From JAYSRU01 sp043720875 (lineage in GTDB: Bacteria; Bacteroidota; Bacteroidia; Flavobacteriales_D; Crocinitomicaceae): DNA of 31,179 nucleotides. Shown piece after piece: positions 1 to 8,244 of this stretch. Made by a program: the position numbers and the translations under genes. Within the stretch, counting starts at the first letter, position 1, and the number at the start of each line of letters is the position of its first letter. The stretch lies in NCBI GenBank assembly GCA_043720875.1, contig JAYSRU010000194.1, forward strand, positions 1-31,179, given 5' to 3'. The notes under the pieces were generated by a model. That model was given only the letters and a program-made list of their open reading frames with translations. It ran no database searches and was not told where the DNA came from.

Positions 1-2
1 TC

Positions 3-320
3 ATTATTTCACGTGCAGGTGCAATTTCTGTTTCGGAATTATGTATCGTTCAAAAACCAACCATACTCGTTCCTTCACCTAATGTGGCAGAAGATCATCA
101 AACAAAAAATGCCATGATTCTGGTAAATGCCAAAGCTGCTCTTTTGGTGGTTGATAAAGATGCAGACGATGACTTATGGAAAGAGGTATTTACCTTAATC
201 GAAAATAAAGAGTTAGCGAATGAATTGCAAAAAAACATGCAATCATTTGCAAAGCCCAACGCTACCCAAGACATTGTAAAAGTTATAAAAGATGTGCTTT
301 TAAATACCCCTAAGAAATAA
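3..320 (+). CDS. murG: MurG, C-terminal fragment (undecaprenyl-PP-MurNAc-pentapeptide GlcNAc transferase)
   Basis: MurG adds GlcNAc to lipid I to make lipid II on the inner face of the cytoplasmic membrane. Only the last 105 residues are present; the frame is open from base 3, so the gene begins before the window. The visible part carries the family's nucleotide-sugar-binding region: SRAGAISVSEL followed by PTILVPSPNVAEDHQ and KNAMILV. The GTG at 84 is only an internal valine codon. murC follows 11 nt downstream on the same strand, the usual division/cell-wall cluster order. Identification is from motif recognition plus context and is secure; nothing can be said about the N-terminal domain. 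Confidence 0.95.
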   Translation: MISRAGAISVSELCIVQKPTILVPSPNVAEDHQTKNAMILVNAKAALLVVDKDADDDLWKEVFTLIENKELANELQKNMQSFAKPNATQDIVKVIKDVLLNTPKK

Positions 321-331
321 AAAACGAATCC

Positions 332-1699
332 ATGAAAACCAAAAACATAGCTGATTACTCAAATATCTATTTCGTTGGAATAGGAGGGATTGGTATGTCT
401 GCATTGGCCCGGTATTTTAAAAGTTTGGGTAAAAATGTTATGGGCTACGACAAAACCGAAACAACACTTACTTTGGCGCTTGAAGCGGAAGGTATTGCAG
501 TTCATTATGAAGACTTAGGAGACAATTTACCTTTGGATTTCAAAAACACCATAGCAACTTTGGTTGTTTTCACTCCAGCCATTCCAAAAAATCATGGTGA
601 GTTAAATTACTTTTTAGACAACAATTTCCAAGTACTCAAACGAGCAGAAGTTTTAGGATTGATTACAAGAAGTTCACTCGGAATAGGCGTAGCTGGAACC
701 CATGGGAAAACAACCACTTCTACCCTATTAGCACACATACTTAGTACATCTAACGTTGGGTGCAACGCATTTTTGGGAGGAATTTCAAGCAATACAAACA
801 GCAACTTAATTCTTCACGCTTCTTCGCCCTATACGGTTATCGAAGCAGACGAATTCGATCGGTCGTTTTTACAGCTATCCCCAAAAATTTCAATTATTAC
901 GTCAACAGATGCAGATCACCTTGATATTTATGGTGACGAAAAAGTGTTTCTAGAAGGATTTCAAGCCTACGCAAACCTGACCGCTAGCGATGGTTACAGT
1001 GTTATAAAAGCTGGATTAAATCTTACCAGTTCTTCGAATGTTGTGCATTATGCAGTAAATACACCGTCAGATTTTTGGGCAGATGAATTAAGCTATGCTC
1101 AGGGTAAATTCTTTTTCACGCTGCACACGCCTAAGGAGATCTGGAAGAACGTCGAATTAGGAATTCCAGGAATTCACAATGTAGAAAATGCAGTTGCATG
1201 TATTGCCGTTGCGTTATATATCGGACTCACAGAAACAGAAATTCGTTTTGGCTTGAGTTCATTTAAAGGGGTAAAAAGAAGATTCGAATACCAAATTCGC
1301 ACGACAAATACTGTTTACATTGATGACTACGCGCACCACCCTACAGAAATTAATGCCTTAATGAGCTCGGTAAAACTCATGTATCCTGACAAAGATATTC
1401 TTACCATTTTTCAACCGCACCTATTTTCACGCACGAGGGATTTTATGCAAGGCTTTGCTGATGCATTATCCGCCACGGATGAGTTAGTATTGCTACCCAT
1501 CTATCCGGCACGGGAATTACCCATTGAAGGTATTACGAGTGAAACATTATTGAACCTATGCCATGCGCAAAAGCAGCAAGTAATGGAGCCAAGCGCTGTG
1601 GTAGATTATATTCTGAAACGCAAAAATCAAGTCATACTAACAGTAGGTGCTGGTGATATAGACAAAATTATTAATCCTTTACGCAACGCAATTTCCTGA
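332..1699 (+). CDS. murC: UDP-N-acetylmuramate--L-alanine ligase
   Basis: Cytoplasmic ATP-dependent ligase that attaches L-Ala to UDP-MurNAc, the first amino-acid addition in peptidoglycan precursor synthesis. The 455-aa length is normal for MurC. Visible motifs are the N-terminal nucleotide-binding GIGGIGMS (residues 16-23), the ATP P-loop GTHGKTT (122-128), the central DADHLDIYGD, and DDYAHHPTE (331-339), which is diagnostic of MurC over the other Mur ligases. It lies 11 nt after murG and its TGA stop lies inside the proposed ftsQ start (CTGA overlap), so the cluster is probably co-transcribed and translationally coupled. Nothing unusual is seen in the protein. Confidence 0.97.
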   Translation: MKTKNIADYSNIYFVGIGGIGMSALARYFKSLGKNVMGYDKTETTLTLALEAEGIAVHYEDLGDNLPLDFKNTIATLVVFTPAIPKNHGELNYFLDNNFQVLKRAEVLGLITRSSLGIGVAGTHGKTTTSTLLAHILSTSNVGCNAFLGGISSNTNSNLILHASSPYTVIEADEFDRSFLQLSPKISIITSTDADHLDIYGDEKVFLEGFQAYANLTASDGYSVIKAGLNLTSSSNVVHYAVNTPSDFWADELSYAQGKFFFTLHTPKEIWKNVELGIPGIHNVENAVACIAVALYIGLTETEIRFGLSSFKGVKRRFEYQIRTTNTVYIDDYAHHPTEINALMSSVKLMYPDKDILTIFQPHLFSRTRDFMQGFADALSATDELVLLPIYPARELPIEGITSETLLNLCHAQKQQVMEPSAVVDYILKRKNQVILTVGAGDIDKIINPLRNAIS

Positions 1700-2538
1700 A
1701 CACAAAACTAAAATATAGCCTTTGGGGAGGATTCACGTTACTCGTGATCATCCTGCTAATTGCTGCTAACCGCAGACAAAATAATCAAGAAATGCTTGCT
1801 CCAAACATATTGATTACCGTAGACGGAGCGAATGCATTTTTGAATAACCGTGAGCTAACCTTACGCCTCAAAAGACAACAACTTATTTTTCCTGGGCAAA
1901 CTTATGCCCAAATTGACGTAAATGCAATTGAAACATCTATCCGTAAAATGGAAGAAGTGCTGACCGTTGAGGTATATAAAAAACTTGGATCGGAATGGAA
2001 TATTGACATTACTACCAGAAAACCATTGGCAAGAATTTACAACAACTTAGGTGAAGATTTTTACCTCGACGCAACGGGACACACCCTTAAGCCTTCCATT
2101 CTTTATACTGCACGCGTTGTGGTAGTAAACGGTGATATACCAGACCGTAAAGATGAATTTACCGTCGATGACATAATTAACAATCCTACATTGAAAAGTA
2201 ATAGATTATTGGACGATGTGTATCGTATTTCCAACTACGTTTGTAACCATCCATTCTTCCGGGCTCAAATTGGTCAAATCTACCGACAAACAAACGGAGA
2301 TTTCATTCTAATTCCGCAAGTAGGGGCACAAAGAATTGTTTTTGGCACCGCTAAAACAAATGCAGAAGTGGAAGAAAAATTCAACAAGCTTGATATTTTC
2401 TACCGAGAAGCAATGCCTTTTGAAGGATGGAGTAAATATGATCAAATCAATTTGAAATACCACAATCAAATTGTTTGCAGAAAAAAGGAATTGAAAGAGA
2501 AAGCAGTTTCGATACAAATAGATAATGAAGCGCATTAG
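1696..2538 (+). CDS. ftsQ: Cell division protein FtsQ (proposed CTG start)
   Basis: FtsQ is the bitopic membrane protein that connects early and late divisome proteins through a periplasmic POTRA and beta domain. The frame opens at 1675 and has no ATG before base 1792. The GTG at 1744 would start in the middle of the hydrophobic segment (GGFTLLVIILLIAAN) and remove the membrane anchor. The CTG at 1696, overlapping the murC stop as CTGA, gives about 280 residues: a short basic cytoplasmic tail (NTKLKYS), one TM helix, then a POTRA-like region starting near ITVDGANAFLNN. Sequence divergence is typical of Bacteroidota FtsQ, so the name rests mainly on topology and position between murC and ftsA. 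The start is inferred; a base-call error changing ATG to CTG is an alternative. Confidence 0.85.
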   Translation: MNTKLKYSLWGGFTLLVIILLIAANRRQNNQEMLAPNILITVDGANAFLNNRELTLRLKRQQLIFPGQTYAQIDVNAIETSIRKMEEVLTVEVYKKLGSEWNIDITTRKPLARIYNNLGEDFYLDATGHTLKPSILYTARVVVVNGDIPDRKDEFTVDDIINNPTLKSNRLLDDVYRISNYVCNHPFFRAQIGQIYRQTNGDFILIPQVGAQRIVFGTAKTNAEVEEKFNKLDIFYREAMPFEGWSKYDQINLKYHNQIVCRKKELKEKAVSIQIDNEAH

Positions 2539-2571
2539 CGACAAAATAGAATAAAGCAAAGAACTAAAAAG

Positions 2572-3915
2572 ATGTCAGTAAAAAATTCACAAAACGATAA
2601 GGCAAAAAAAAGCACAGAAGTTGTGGTTGGTTTGGATATTGGGACAACTAAAATCGCTTGTTTTGTTGGTGTAAAAAACGAACACAACAAAATACAAATC
2701 ATTACCATGGGTCAGAGTGAATCTCTTGGAGTGATGCGTGGCGTTGTATCAAATATTAGTCAAACTGTTGACTCAATTAAAACTGCTGTTCAAGAAGCAA
2801 GTGACCGTTACGAAGGCCGATTGGATATTGGAGGCGTTTATGTAGGAATTGCTGGACAACACATCAAGTCATACAAGCACCGAGGAATTTATACGCGTCC
2901 TAACGCTAACGACGAAATTAGTGCAGCTGATTTACAAGCGCTAGAAGACGATATGCACCGTTTGGTTGTATCACCAGGTGAAGAAATTATACACGTTCTT
3001 CCGCAGGAATATCATGTGGATGGATCTCAAGGAATTAAAAATCCTATTGGAATGCCGGGTGCACGTTTAGAAGCAAGTTTTCATATTATTACAGGTCATG
3101 TCAATGCAGCTGTAAACATCAACCGTTCTGTAATTAAAGCTGGTTTAGAAGTTGAAAACATGATACTAGAGCCATTAGCTTCGGCTGCGGCTGTACTTTC
3201 CAACGAAGAAAAAGAAGCAGGAGTTGTATTAGTAGATATCGGTGGTGGAACAACGGATGTTGCCATCTTCCATGAAGGTATTATTCGTCACACTGCAGTT
3301 ATCCCATTTGGTGGAAATATCATTACGGATGATATCAAGCAAGGATGTAACATCATGCATAAATACGCTGAGAAAATCAAAACAAGCTATGGTATGGCTT
3401 TGGCTGCTGAATGTAAAGCAAATGAAGTTGTATGTATCCCTGGTATTCGCGGTAGAGAAGACAAAACAATTAGCCTTCGCAACCTAGCTAGTATCATTCA
3501 AGCTCGAATGGAAGAAATCATTGAGTGTGTAAATGAGGAAATCAAAGCATCTGGTTACAGTAAAAAATTGTACGCAGGTTTAGTTGTAACCGGCGGTGGA
3601 GCGCAGCTTAAACACGTGAGACAATTATTCGAATTTATCACAGGATTGGATACACGCATCGGGTTACCGACTGAACACTTAGCACCAGACCAAACCAATG
3701 AATTAATGGCTAGTCCAGTTTATTCTACTGGTATTGGACTTGTAATGTTAGGTTTTGAACACTTAGAAAAATTGAAAAGTGGAACATCAAGCCCTGTCGC
3801 CAATGAACTTTTCCCAACGGAAAAGACGGATGAAAATTCGAAACCAAAAATTGGAGAGTTCTTCAGAAAAATAAAAACAATGTCCAAAGGATTCTTTGAC
3901 GATCCAGAAGACTAA
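2572..3915 (+). CDS. ftsA: Cell division protein FtsA
   Basis: Actin-like ATPase that tethers FtsZ to the cytoplasmic membrane and recruits downstream divisome proteins. The 447-aa protein shows the actin-fold phosphate 1 loop VGLDIGTTK (residues 19-27) and phosphate 2 loop VDIGGGTTD (221-229), plus VVTGGGAQLK in the adenosine region near residue 345. The C-terminus (IGEFFRKIKTMSKGFF) could form the amphipathic membrane-targeting helix, though it is followed by an acidic DDPED tail. It starts 33 nt after ftsQ, with ftsZ 53 nt downstream. No internal promoter of TAnnTTTG type is seen before it, so it is probably read from the upstream cluster promoter. Confidence 0.97.
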   Translation: MSVKNSQNDKAKKSTEVVVGLDIGTTKIACFVGVKNEHNKIQIITMGQSESLGVMRGVVSNISQTVDSIKTAVQEASDRYEGRLDIGGVYVGIAGQHIKSYKHRGIYTRPNANDEISAADLQALEDDMHRLVVSPGEEIIHVLPQEYHVDGSQGIKNPIGMPGARLEASFHIITGHVNAAVNINRSVIKAGLEVENMILEPLASAAAVLSNEEKEAGVVLVDIGGGTTDVAIFHEGIIRHTAVIPFGGNIITDDIKQGCNIMHKYAEKIKTSYGMALAAECKANEVVCIPGIRGREDKTISLRNLASIIQARMEEIIECVNEEIKASGYSKKLYAGLVVTGGGAQLKHVRQLFEFITGLDTRIGLPTEHLAPDQTNELMASPVYSTGIGLVMLGFEHLEKLKSGTSSPVANELFPTEKTDENSKPKIGEFFRKIKTMSKGFFDDPED

Positions 3916-3968
3916 GTATAGAAATAAGCAACAAATAGAATAACATAATAAAGCAAAAACAAAAGATC

Positions 3969-5555
3969 ATGGAATTTAACATGCCAAAAGAAAATTTATC
4001 AATCATAAAAGTGATTGGTGTTGGTGGTGGCGGTAGCAATGCTGTAAACCACATGTTTAACGAAGGAATTAAAGGTGTAGATTTTATCGTATGTAATACG
4101 GATAAACAAGCACTAGACATTTCTCCCGTACCAAGCAAAGTTCAATTAGGTACTAGCTTAACTGAAGGGCGTGGAGCTGGTTCAATTCCAGATGTTGGGA
4201 TGAACGCAGCGATAGAAAATATCGAAGACATTAAGAAATTATTAGAAGGAACTAAAATGGTTTTCGTTACTGCTGGAATGGGTGGTGGAACTGGAACTGG
4301 TGCAGCTCCAGTTATTGCTGCAACTGCACGAGAACTTGGTATTCTTACCGTAGGTATTGTTACTGTACCTTTTACATTTGAAGGCAAGAAACGTCGCGAA
4401 CAAGCTGAAATTGGTTTGGAAAAAATGCGTCAAAATGTGGATACATTGTTGGTAATCAATAACGAACGTTTACGTGAAATATCAGGAAATCTTTCTTTAG
4501 GAAGTGCTTTTGCTCAAGCGGATACCGTATTGGCAACTGCTGCAAAAGGAATTGCCGAAGTAATTTCTGTAACAGGAATTATCAACGTTGATTTCAATGA
4601 CGTTAACACTGTTCTTAAAAATAGTGGTGTTGCTATTATGGGTTCTGCCACTGCAGAAGGAACTAATCGTGCAACTGAAGCTGTTCAAAAAGCATTAGCT
4701 TCTCCATTGTTAAATGACAACGACATTAAGGGAGCAAAATATGTATTATTGAACATCACTTATGGTGAAGATTTGATGATGAATGAGATGGGAGAAATCA
4801 CAGATTTCATTCAAGAGGCAGCTGGTTCAAGTGCTGATGTAATTTGGGGTTATGGGCATGATGAAACATTAGGCGCTAAAATTGGTGTTACCATTATTGC
4901 TACAGGATTTCACGCTGAACCGGTTACCGGTTTTGAAACTGAACCTGCACAAAAAGTGAACGTTCTTGAAGTGAATTCAGAAAAAAAAGAATTGACTAGT
5001 CCGTTAACTAGTCCAACTTTTAGCCATATCACAGCACCAGTAAACGTTGTTACTGATGTTGAGCCATTTATAACTACAATTGAAGCAGAACAACATTCTC
5101 CTGCTAAATCTTACCTTCAAACATTGAAAGAAGAAAGCACGGTAGCTAGTGCTACAAAAGTTGAAGATACAGTTCAAGGAACGATCGAATTCGAGATTAC
5201 TCAAAAAACAGAAGTTAAGTTAGAAGAAAACAGAATCATTCACATCTTAGACGATACCAATGAAACTAATAATTCGCTTGAAAATGTTGCAAGTGTTTCA
5301 ACTTTAAGTCCAGAAGAGCAACAAAAACTTTCAAACGAAAGGTCTGAAAGAGTTCGTGCGATAACCCAGCGCATTAAAACTTCAGATGGATTAAATACAC
5401 TTGAAAGTGAGCCTGCATTCCTAAGAAGAAACATTTCTTTGGATGAAAGCAATCCTGCAACAGAGGATACTACAAGTCGTTTTTCTGTAGAAAAAACGGA
5501 CGAGGGAACTTCACTTAAATCGAATAATCGTTTTCTTCACGACAACGTTGATTGA
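3969..5555 (+). CDS. ftsZ: Cell division protein FtsZ
   Basis: Tubulin-like GTPase that forms the cytokinetic ring. The GTP-binding core is intact: GGGGSNAVN (residues 19-27), the tubulin signature GGGTGTG (105-111), and the catalytic T7-loop region with NVDFNDV. At 528 aa it is much longer than the roughly 380 aa of model FtsZs; the excess is a low-complexity, acidic and Ser/Thr/Glu-rich linker of about 150 residues after the core. Near the end are an FtsA-binding-type motif, EPAFLRR (481-487), and, about 35 residues later, a terminal FLHDNVD. A long linker is common in Bacteroidota FtsZ. Start chosen at 3969 because MEFNMPKENL precedes the Rossmann strand with no other upstream ATG; M5 is a possible alternative. 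Confidence 0.97.
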   Translation: MEFNMPKENLSIIKVIGVGGGGSNAVNHMFNEGIKGVDFIVCNTDKQALDISPVPSKVQLGTSLTEGRGAGSIPDVGMNAAIENIEDIKKLLEGTKMVFVTAGMGGGTGTGAAPVIAATARELGILTVGIVTVPFTFEGKKRREQAEIGLEKMRQNVDTLLVINNERLREISGNLSLGSAFAQADTVLATAAKGIAEVISVTGIINVDFNDVNTVLKNSGVAIMGSATAEGTNRATEAVQKALASPLLNDNDIKGAKYVLLNITYGEDLMMNEMGEITDFIQEAAGSSADVIWGYGHDETLGAKIGVTIIATGFHAEPVTGFETEPAQKVNVLEVNSEKKELTSPLTSPTFSHITAPVNVVTDVEPFITTIEAEQHSPAKSYLQTLKEESTVASATKVEDTVQGTIEFEITQKTEVKLEENRIIHILDDTNETNNSLENVASVSTLSPEEQQKLSNERSERVRAITQRIKTSDGLNTLESEPAFLRRNISLDESNPATEDTTSRFSVEKTDEGTSLKSNNRFLHDNVD

Positions 5556-5598
5556 TTTCATTAGAGTTTCTTTTCATAAGGTTTAACAATACAATAAA

Positions 5599-6048
5599 AT
5601 GAGTTTAGCAGATAACATAAATGCTGATATTAAAACAGCAATGCTTGCAAAAGACAAGGATAGATTAATGGTGTTACGCGACATCAAAGCCAAAATATTG
5701 ATCGAAGCTACAAGCGGAGGTAGTACGGAGGTAAGCGATGATGCGGTAAATAAGGTGGTACTTAAGTTGTACAAACAACGTATGGACAGTTACACGATCT
5801 ACGAAGAGCAAAAAGCAACTGAGTTAGCCGCTGAAGAATTAGCACAAGCTAAAATCATTGAAGAATACATGCCCAAACAATTATCAGAAGCAGAAATTCG
5901 CACTGAAGTTCAAAAGGCAATTGCTCAAACTGGCGCTAAATCGCCAGCAGACATGGGTAAAGTAATGGGAATTTTAAGTCCTGCATTAGCTGGTAAAGCT
6001 GATGGTAAGGTAATTTCCACTCTTGTAAAAGAGGAATTAGCAAAATAG
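5599..6048 (+). CDS. GatB/YqeY domain protein
   Basis: A 149-aa protein matching the stand-alone YqeY family, which shares the tRNA-binding helical tail domain of GatB (amidotransferase subunit B). Visible family features are the N-terminal helix with DIKTAMLAKDKDRL and LRDIKAKI, the central EEYMPKQLSEAEI, and the C-terminal GKVMGILSPALAGKADG. The last is the classic glycine-rich turn followed by the final helix. The biochemical role of solitary YqeY proteins is not settled; tRNA binding or a role in amidotransfer is only inferred from the shared domain. It lies 43 nt after ftsZ on the same strand and is followed by a strong terminator, so it is the last gene of the division operon. Confidence 0.93.
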   Translation: MSLADNINADIKTAMLAKDKDRLMVLRDIKAKILIEATSGGSTEVSDDAVNKVVLKLYKQRMDSYTIYEEQKATELAAEELAQAKIIEEYMPKQLSEAEIRTEVQKAIAQTGAKSPADMGKVMGILSPALAGKADGKVISTLVKEELAK

Positions 6049-6100
6049 GCTTTATTCTCAAACCTTGACACTTGCTTTATGTGTCTTGGATTTGTTGTTG

Positions 6101-6138
6101 AAACCCTTATCTGTCATTCGACTGGTAAGGGTTTTTTT
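6101..6138 (+). terminator. Rho-independent terminator of the mur/fts operon
   Basis: Perfect 9-bp inverted repeat AAACCCTTA (6101-6109) and TAAGGGTTT (6126-6134) with a 16-nt loop. A run of seven T begins inside the 3' arm (6132-6138). It lies 53 nt after the yqeY stop. There is no matching U-tract for minus-strand transcripts, so it serves the plus-strand operon. The convergent epimerase gene stops immediately beyond it, at 6140. Confidence 0.85.
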
Positions 6139-6139
6139 A

Positions 6140-7147
6140 TTATTGTATTCTTCCCTTTACTGCATTGTCAATAGTTTCCTCTAAGGAATAATTTTTCAAA
6201 TCAGGAAATACTGCATTAATTTTTGTACTGCTATATACAGTTGTGCAAAACGCACTTCTCGCACTTTCTTTAGTTATGGAAGAGGGTAAACCTTTGCACC
6301 ACGCCACAAACGACGCCAAACGCCAAGCAACACCCATTAATAGCTTACTTACCTTTCTGTGCGGTGCCTTTTTTCCTAAGCGCGTCGCAATAGCGGTAAA
6401 TAGCGCCAAGAAAGTAATGTTGCTTCCAATCAATAGGTATCTTTCATTATACACTTTTTGTAACACCAGTTTTACCATTGCAGCTGCGACCAACCTCGCA
6501 TCCACAACTGCGTTTGCACCAGTCGCGTAAAATGATAATCCGCGATCAACTGCTCTTAGTAGTGTAAGTGAACTATCGTTCCAATTTCCTGCACCAATAA
6601 TTAGACATGGATTAACTACAACAACATTCAATCCTTCTTCTTTTCCACGCCAAACTTCCTTTTCAGCCGAATATTTCGAAATTGAATAACCACTTGTTGC
6701 GCCCGATTTCTCCCAACGTGTTTCTTCTGTAACCACTTCACCCTCTTTAGAACCCAAAGCGGAGGTGGAGGAAACATATGCTAAAACCTTAATGCCGTGA
6801 TCTAAACAAGCGTTTACAACATTAGCTGTTCCCAGTCTATTGACAGACATTAACGCTAAGAAATCTTTTTGAACGAAGGATACTTTGGCAGCACAATGAT
6901 AAACTGTTGAAACACCTTGAAAATGTTCATCCAAAAAACAAACATCTAAAACATCTCCTTGAATCCAAATTATTCGGTCAAACAAAACTTCATAATTCTC
7001 AGGTGCATAGTGCATGAAAAGCTTAAGTACACCTTCCTTTTTGGCCAAATCACGATACATAGCTGTAACTTCCTCCGTCGTATTTCGAAGAATTTCCAAA
7101 AGAAGGTGTGATCCCACCAAACCACTTGCGCCTGTTATAAGTACCAT
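6140..7147 (-). CDS. NAD(P)-dependent epimerase/dehydratase (extended SDR)
   Basis: A 335-aa extended short-chain dehydrogenase/reductase. The N-terminal Rossmann glycine motif is TGASGLVGSH (residues 5-14). A catalytic Ser region (AYVSSTSALG) is followed by the active-site tyrosine-lysine pair in GYSISKYSAEK, and VVVNPCLIIGAG is the usual extended-SDR substrate-domain signature. Overall it resembles dihydroflavonol-4-reductase/3-beta-HSD-like members found widely in Bacteroidota; the substrate cannot be told from sequence. Monocistronic: a promoter -7 element lies 4 nt before the ATG, and it converges on the fts operon. Nothing nearby points to a pathway. Confidence 0.9.
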   Translation of the reverse strand: MVLITGASGLVGSHLLLEILRNTTEEVTAMYRDLAKKEGVLKLFMHYAPENYEVLFDRIIWIQGDVLDVCFLDEHFQGVSTVYHCAAKVSFVQKDFLALMSVNRLGTANVVNACLDHGIKVLAYVSSTSALGSKEGEVVTEETRWEKSGATSGYSISKYSAEKEVWRGKEEGLNVVVVNPCLIIGAGNWNDSSLTLLRAVDRGLSFYATGANAVVDARLVAAAMVKLVLQKVYNERYLLIGSNITFLALFTAIATRLGKKAPHRKVSKLLMGVAWRLASFVAWCKGLPSSITKESARSAFCTTVYSSTKINAVFPDLKNYSLEETIDNAVKGRIQ

Positions 7148-7151
7148 TTAA

Positions 7152-7159
7152 CAAAGGTA
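7152..7159 (-). promoter_or_regulatory. Promoter -7 element of the epimerase gene (leaderless position)
   Basis: The minus strand reads TACCTTTG, then TTAA, then the ATG at 7147. This matches the Bacteroidota -7 consensus TAnnTTTG. With the element ending 4 nt before the ATG, transcription should begin at or next to the start codon. No clear -33 TTTG is seen at 19-nt spacing. Confidence 0.6.
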
Positions 7160-7290
7160 CGCAGAGATTTTGAACTATTCTATCCAAAAAATGATCTTGT
7201 TTTACAAGTGAATTAACAAAATAAGCCTGCGAATGAACATTCTCACTCTAAGCATTACCAAAGAATTAGGCATGAGCAACAAAGTCACCG

Positions 7291-7298
7291 TATCTTTG
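7291..7298 (+). promoter_or_regulatory. Promoter -7 element of the 84-aa lipoprotein gene (leaderless position)
   Basis: TATCTTTG is followed by ATTT and the ATG at 7303. It is a full match to TAnnTTTG at the same 4-nt spacing seen for several other genes here, so the mRNA is probably leaderless. The -33 element is not recognisable. Confidence 0.6.
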
Positions 7299-7302
7299 AT
7301 TT

Positions 7303-7557
7303 ATGAAACGAATGATTACATTCTTACTTTTACTTAGCCTTGGTTCATGTCAATCTGAATACAATCAACAGCTGGATAAGGCGCTTTTATTGAAGTCTCA
7401 CATTGAGTCTAAAATGGAATGCTGTGATGAGAATGGTAAAATGCAACTTAAAAAAGAATATCAAAAAGTGGTTGAAACTATAGCCTTTCACGCTACGATG
7501 TCTGGTAACTCAGTAAAATTCGTTCGTGACGTGAATCTAAAACCTCTCGCTTTTTAA
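7303..7557 (+). CDS. Small lipoprotein, unknown function
   Basis: An 84-aa protein with a lipoprotein signal: basic MKRM, hydrophobic TFLLLLSL, then lipobox LGSC with Cys16 as the lipidation site. The mature part (about 69 aa) is charged and probably helical, with a vicinal Cys pair (MECCDENGK) near residues 39-40. I do not recognise a family. It is flanked by its own promoter, 4 nt before the ATG, and by a strong terminator 33 nt after the stop, so it is a self-contained transcription unit. Those signals and the clean lipobox support it being a real gene. Membrane anchoring is inferred from the lipobox; which membrane leaflet is unknown. Confidence 0.75.
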   Translation: MKRMITFLLLLSLGSCQSEYNQQLDKALLLKSHIESKMECCDENGKMQLKKEYQKVVETIAFHATMSGNSVKFVRDVNLKPLAF

Positions 7558-7590
7558 TAAATACGGAAACACTAACCGTTACTACTACGA

Positions 7591-7626
7591 AAAAACGCCT
7601 GTTCCAACCTAACAGGCGTTTTTTTA
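7591..7626 (+). terminator. Rho-independent terminator between the lipoprotein gene and ribE
   Basis: Perfect 13-bp inverted repeat AAAAACGCCTGTT (7591-7603) and AACAGGCGTTTTT (7611-7623), loop CCAACCT, continuing into a T-run to 7625. The A-tract on the left arm would also allow termination in the minus direction. It separates the lipoprotein unit from ribE, which therefore needs its own promoter. Confidence 0.9.
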
Positions 7627-7641
7627 TTGCGCCATTTTTCT

Positions 7642-7649
7642 TACTTTTA
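7642..7649 (+). promoter_or_regulatory. Probable -7 element of ribE (one mismatch)
   Basis: TACTTTTA (last base A rather than G of TAnnTTTG) is followed by CAAA and the ATG at 7654. The spacing is identical to the leaderless-type promoters elsewhere in the window. Because a terminator ends at about 7626, a promoter must lie in these 27 nt, which supports the call despite the mismatch. Confidence 0.45.
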
Positions 7650-7653
7650 CAAA

Positions 7654-8244
7654 ATGTTTACAGGAATCGTTGAGGCAATGGGAAAAGTAATTGCCATTGA
7701 AGAAGAAAATACCAATATCACTTTTACTATTGGTGCCGAAATGGCTTCAGAATTAAAAATTGACCAAAGCGTAGCGCATAATGGCGTCTGCCTCACCGTT
7801 GTGAGTTTAAACAATCTGAGCTATAAAGTAACCGCAATTGCCGAAACACTGACAAAAACCAACCTTGGAGAATTGAGTATTGGGCAACATGTTAACCTAG
7901 AAAGATGCATGCGTTTGGGCGATCGATTGGATGGTCATTTAGTGCAGGGCCATGTTGACACCACTGCAACCTGTACACAGGTTGAAGATCAAAATGGAAG
8001 TTGGAAATATACATTCACCCATAACGGGAATTTTGCCACGGTAGACAAAGGTTCAATTACAGTAAATGGAACAAGTTTGACAGTAGTTGATTCAATGCCA
8101 ACGCAATTCAGTGTTTGCATTATACCATACACCTATCATCACACAGTTTTTCAATACCTAAAAGAGGGTCAACATGTAAATTTAGAATTCGACATTCTAG
8201 GGAAGTATGTTCAGAATTTATTACAAAAAAGCGGTCAAATTTAA
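7654..8244 (+). CDS. ribE: Riboflavin synthase, alpha subunit
   Basis: Catalyses dismutation of two 6,7-dimethyl-8-ribityllumazine molecules to riboflavin, the last step of vitamin B2 synthesis. The 196-aa protein has the conserved N-terminus MFTGIVEAMG and two tandem lumazine-binding barrels. The first carries NGVCLTVV (residues 43-50) and LGELSIGQHVNLER. The second begins near GHLVQGHVD (95-102) and carries the matching NGTSLTVV. An upstream ATG at 7627 is in frame but overlaps the terminator tail and precedes the putative -7 element, and MFTGIVE is the family start, so 7654 was chosen. The stop codon shares TTAA with the stop of the convergent gene. No other rib gene is nearby. Confidence 0.95.
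   Translation: MFTGIVEAMGKVIAIEEENTNITFTIGAEMASELKIDQSVAHNGVCLTVVSLNNLSYKVTAIAETLTKTNLGELSIGQHVNLERCMRLGDRLDGHLVQGHVDTTATCTQVEDQNGSWKYTFTHNGNFATVDKGSITVNGTSLTVVDSMPTQFSVCIIPYTYHHTVFQYLKEGQHVNLEFDILGKYVQNLLQKSGQI

Noticed and set aside
1744..1746. GTG as the start of ftsQ
   Set aside because: It lies inside the hydrophobic membrane segment, leaving only about nine nonpolar residues and no anchor. CTG at 1696 keeps the topology.
4995..5014. Direct repeat ACTAGTCC twice in ftsZ
   Set aside because: Encodes repeated Thr-Ser-Pro in the low-complexity linker; there are only two copies, so no mobile or regulatory meaning.
6067..6085. GACAC / GTGTC hairpin after yqeY
   Set aside because: Short stem with no T-run after it. 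The real terminator is the next hairpin at 6101-6138.
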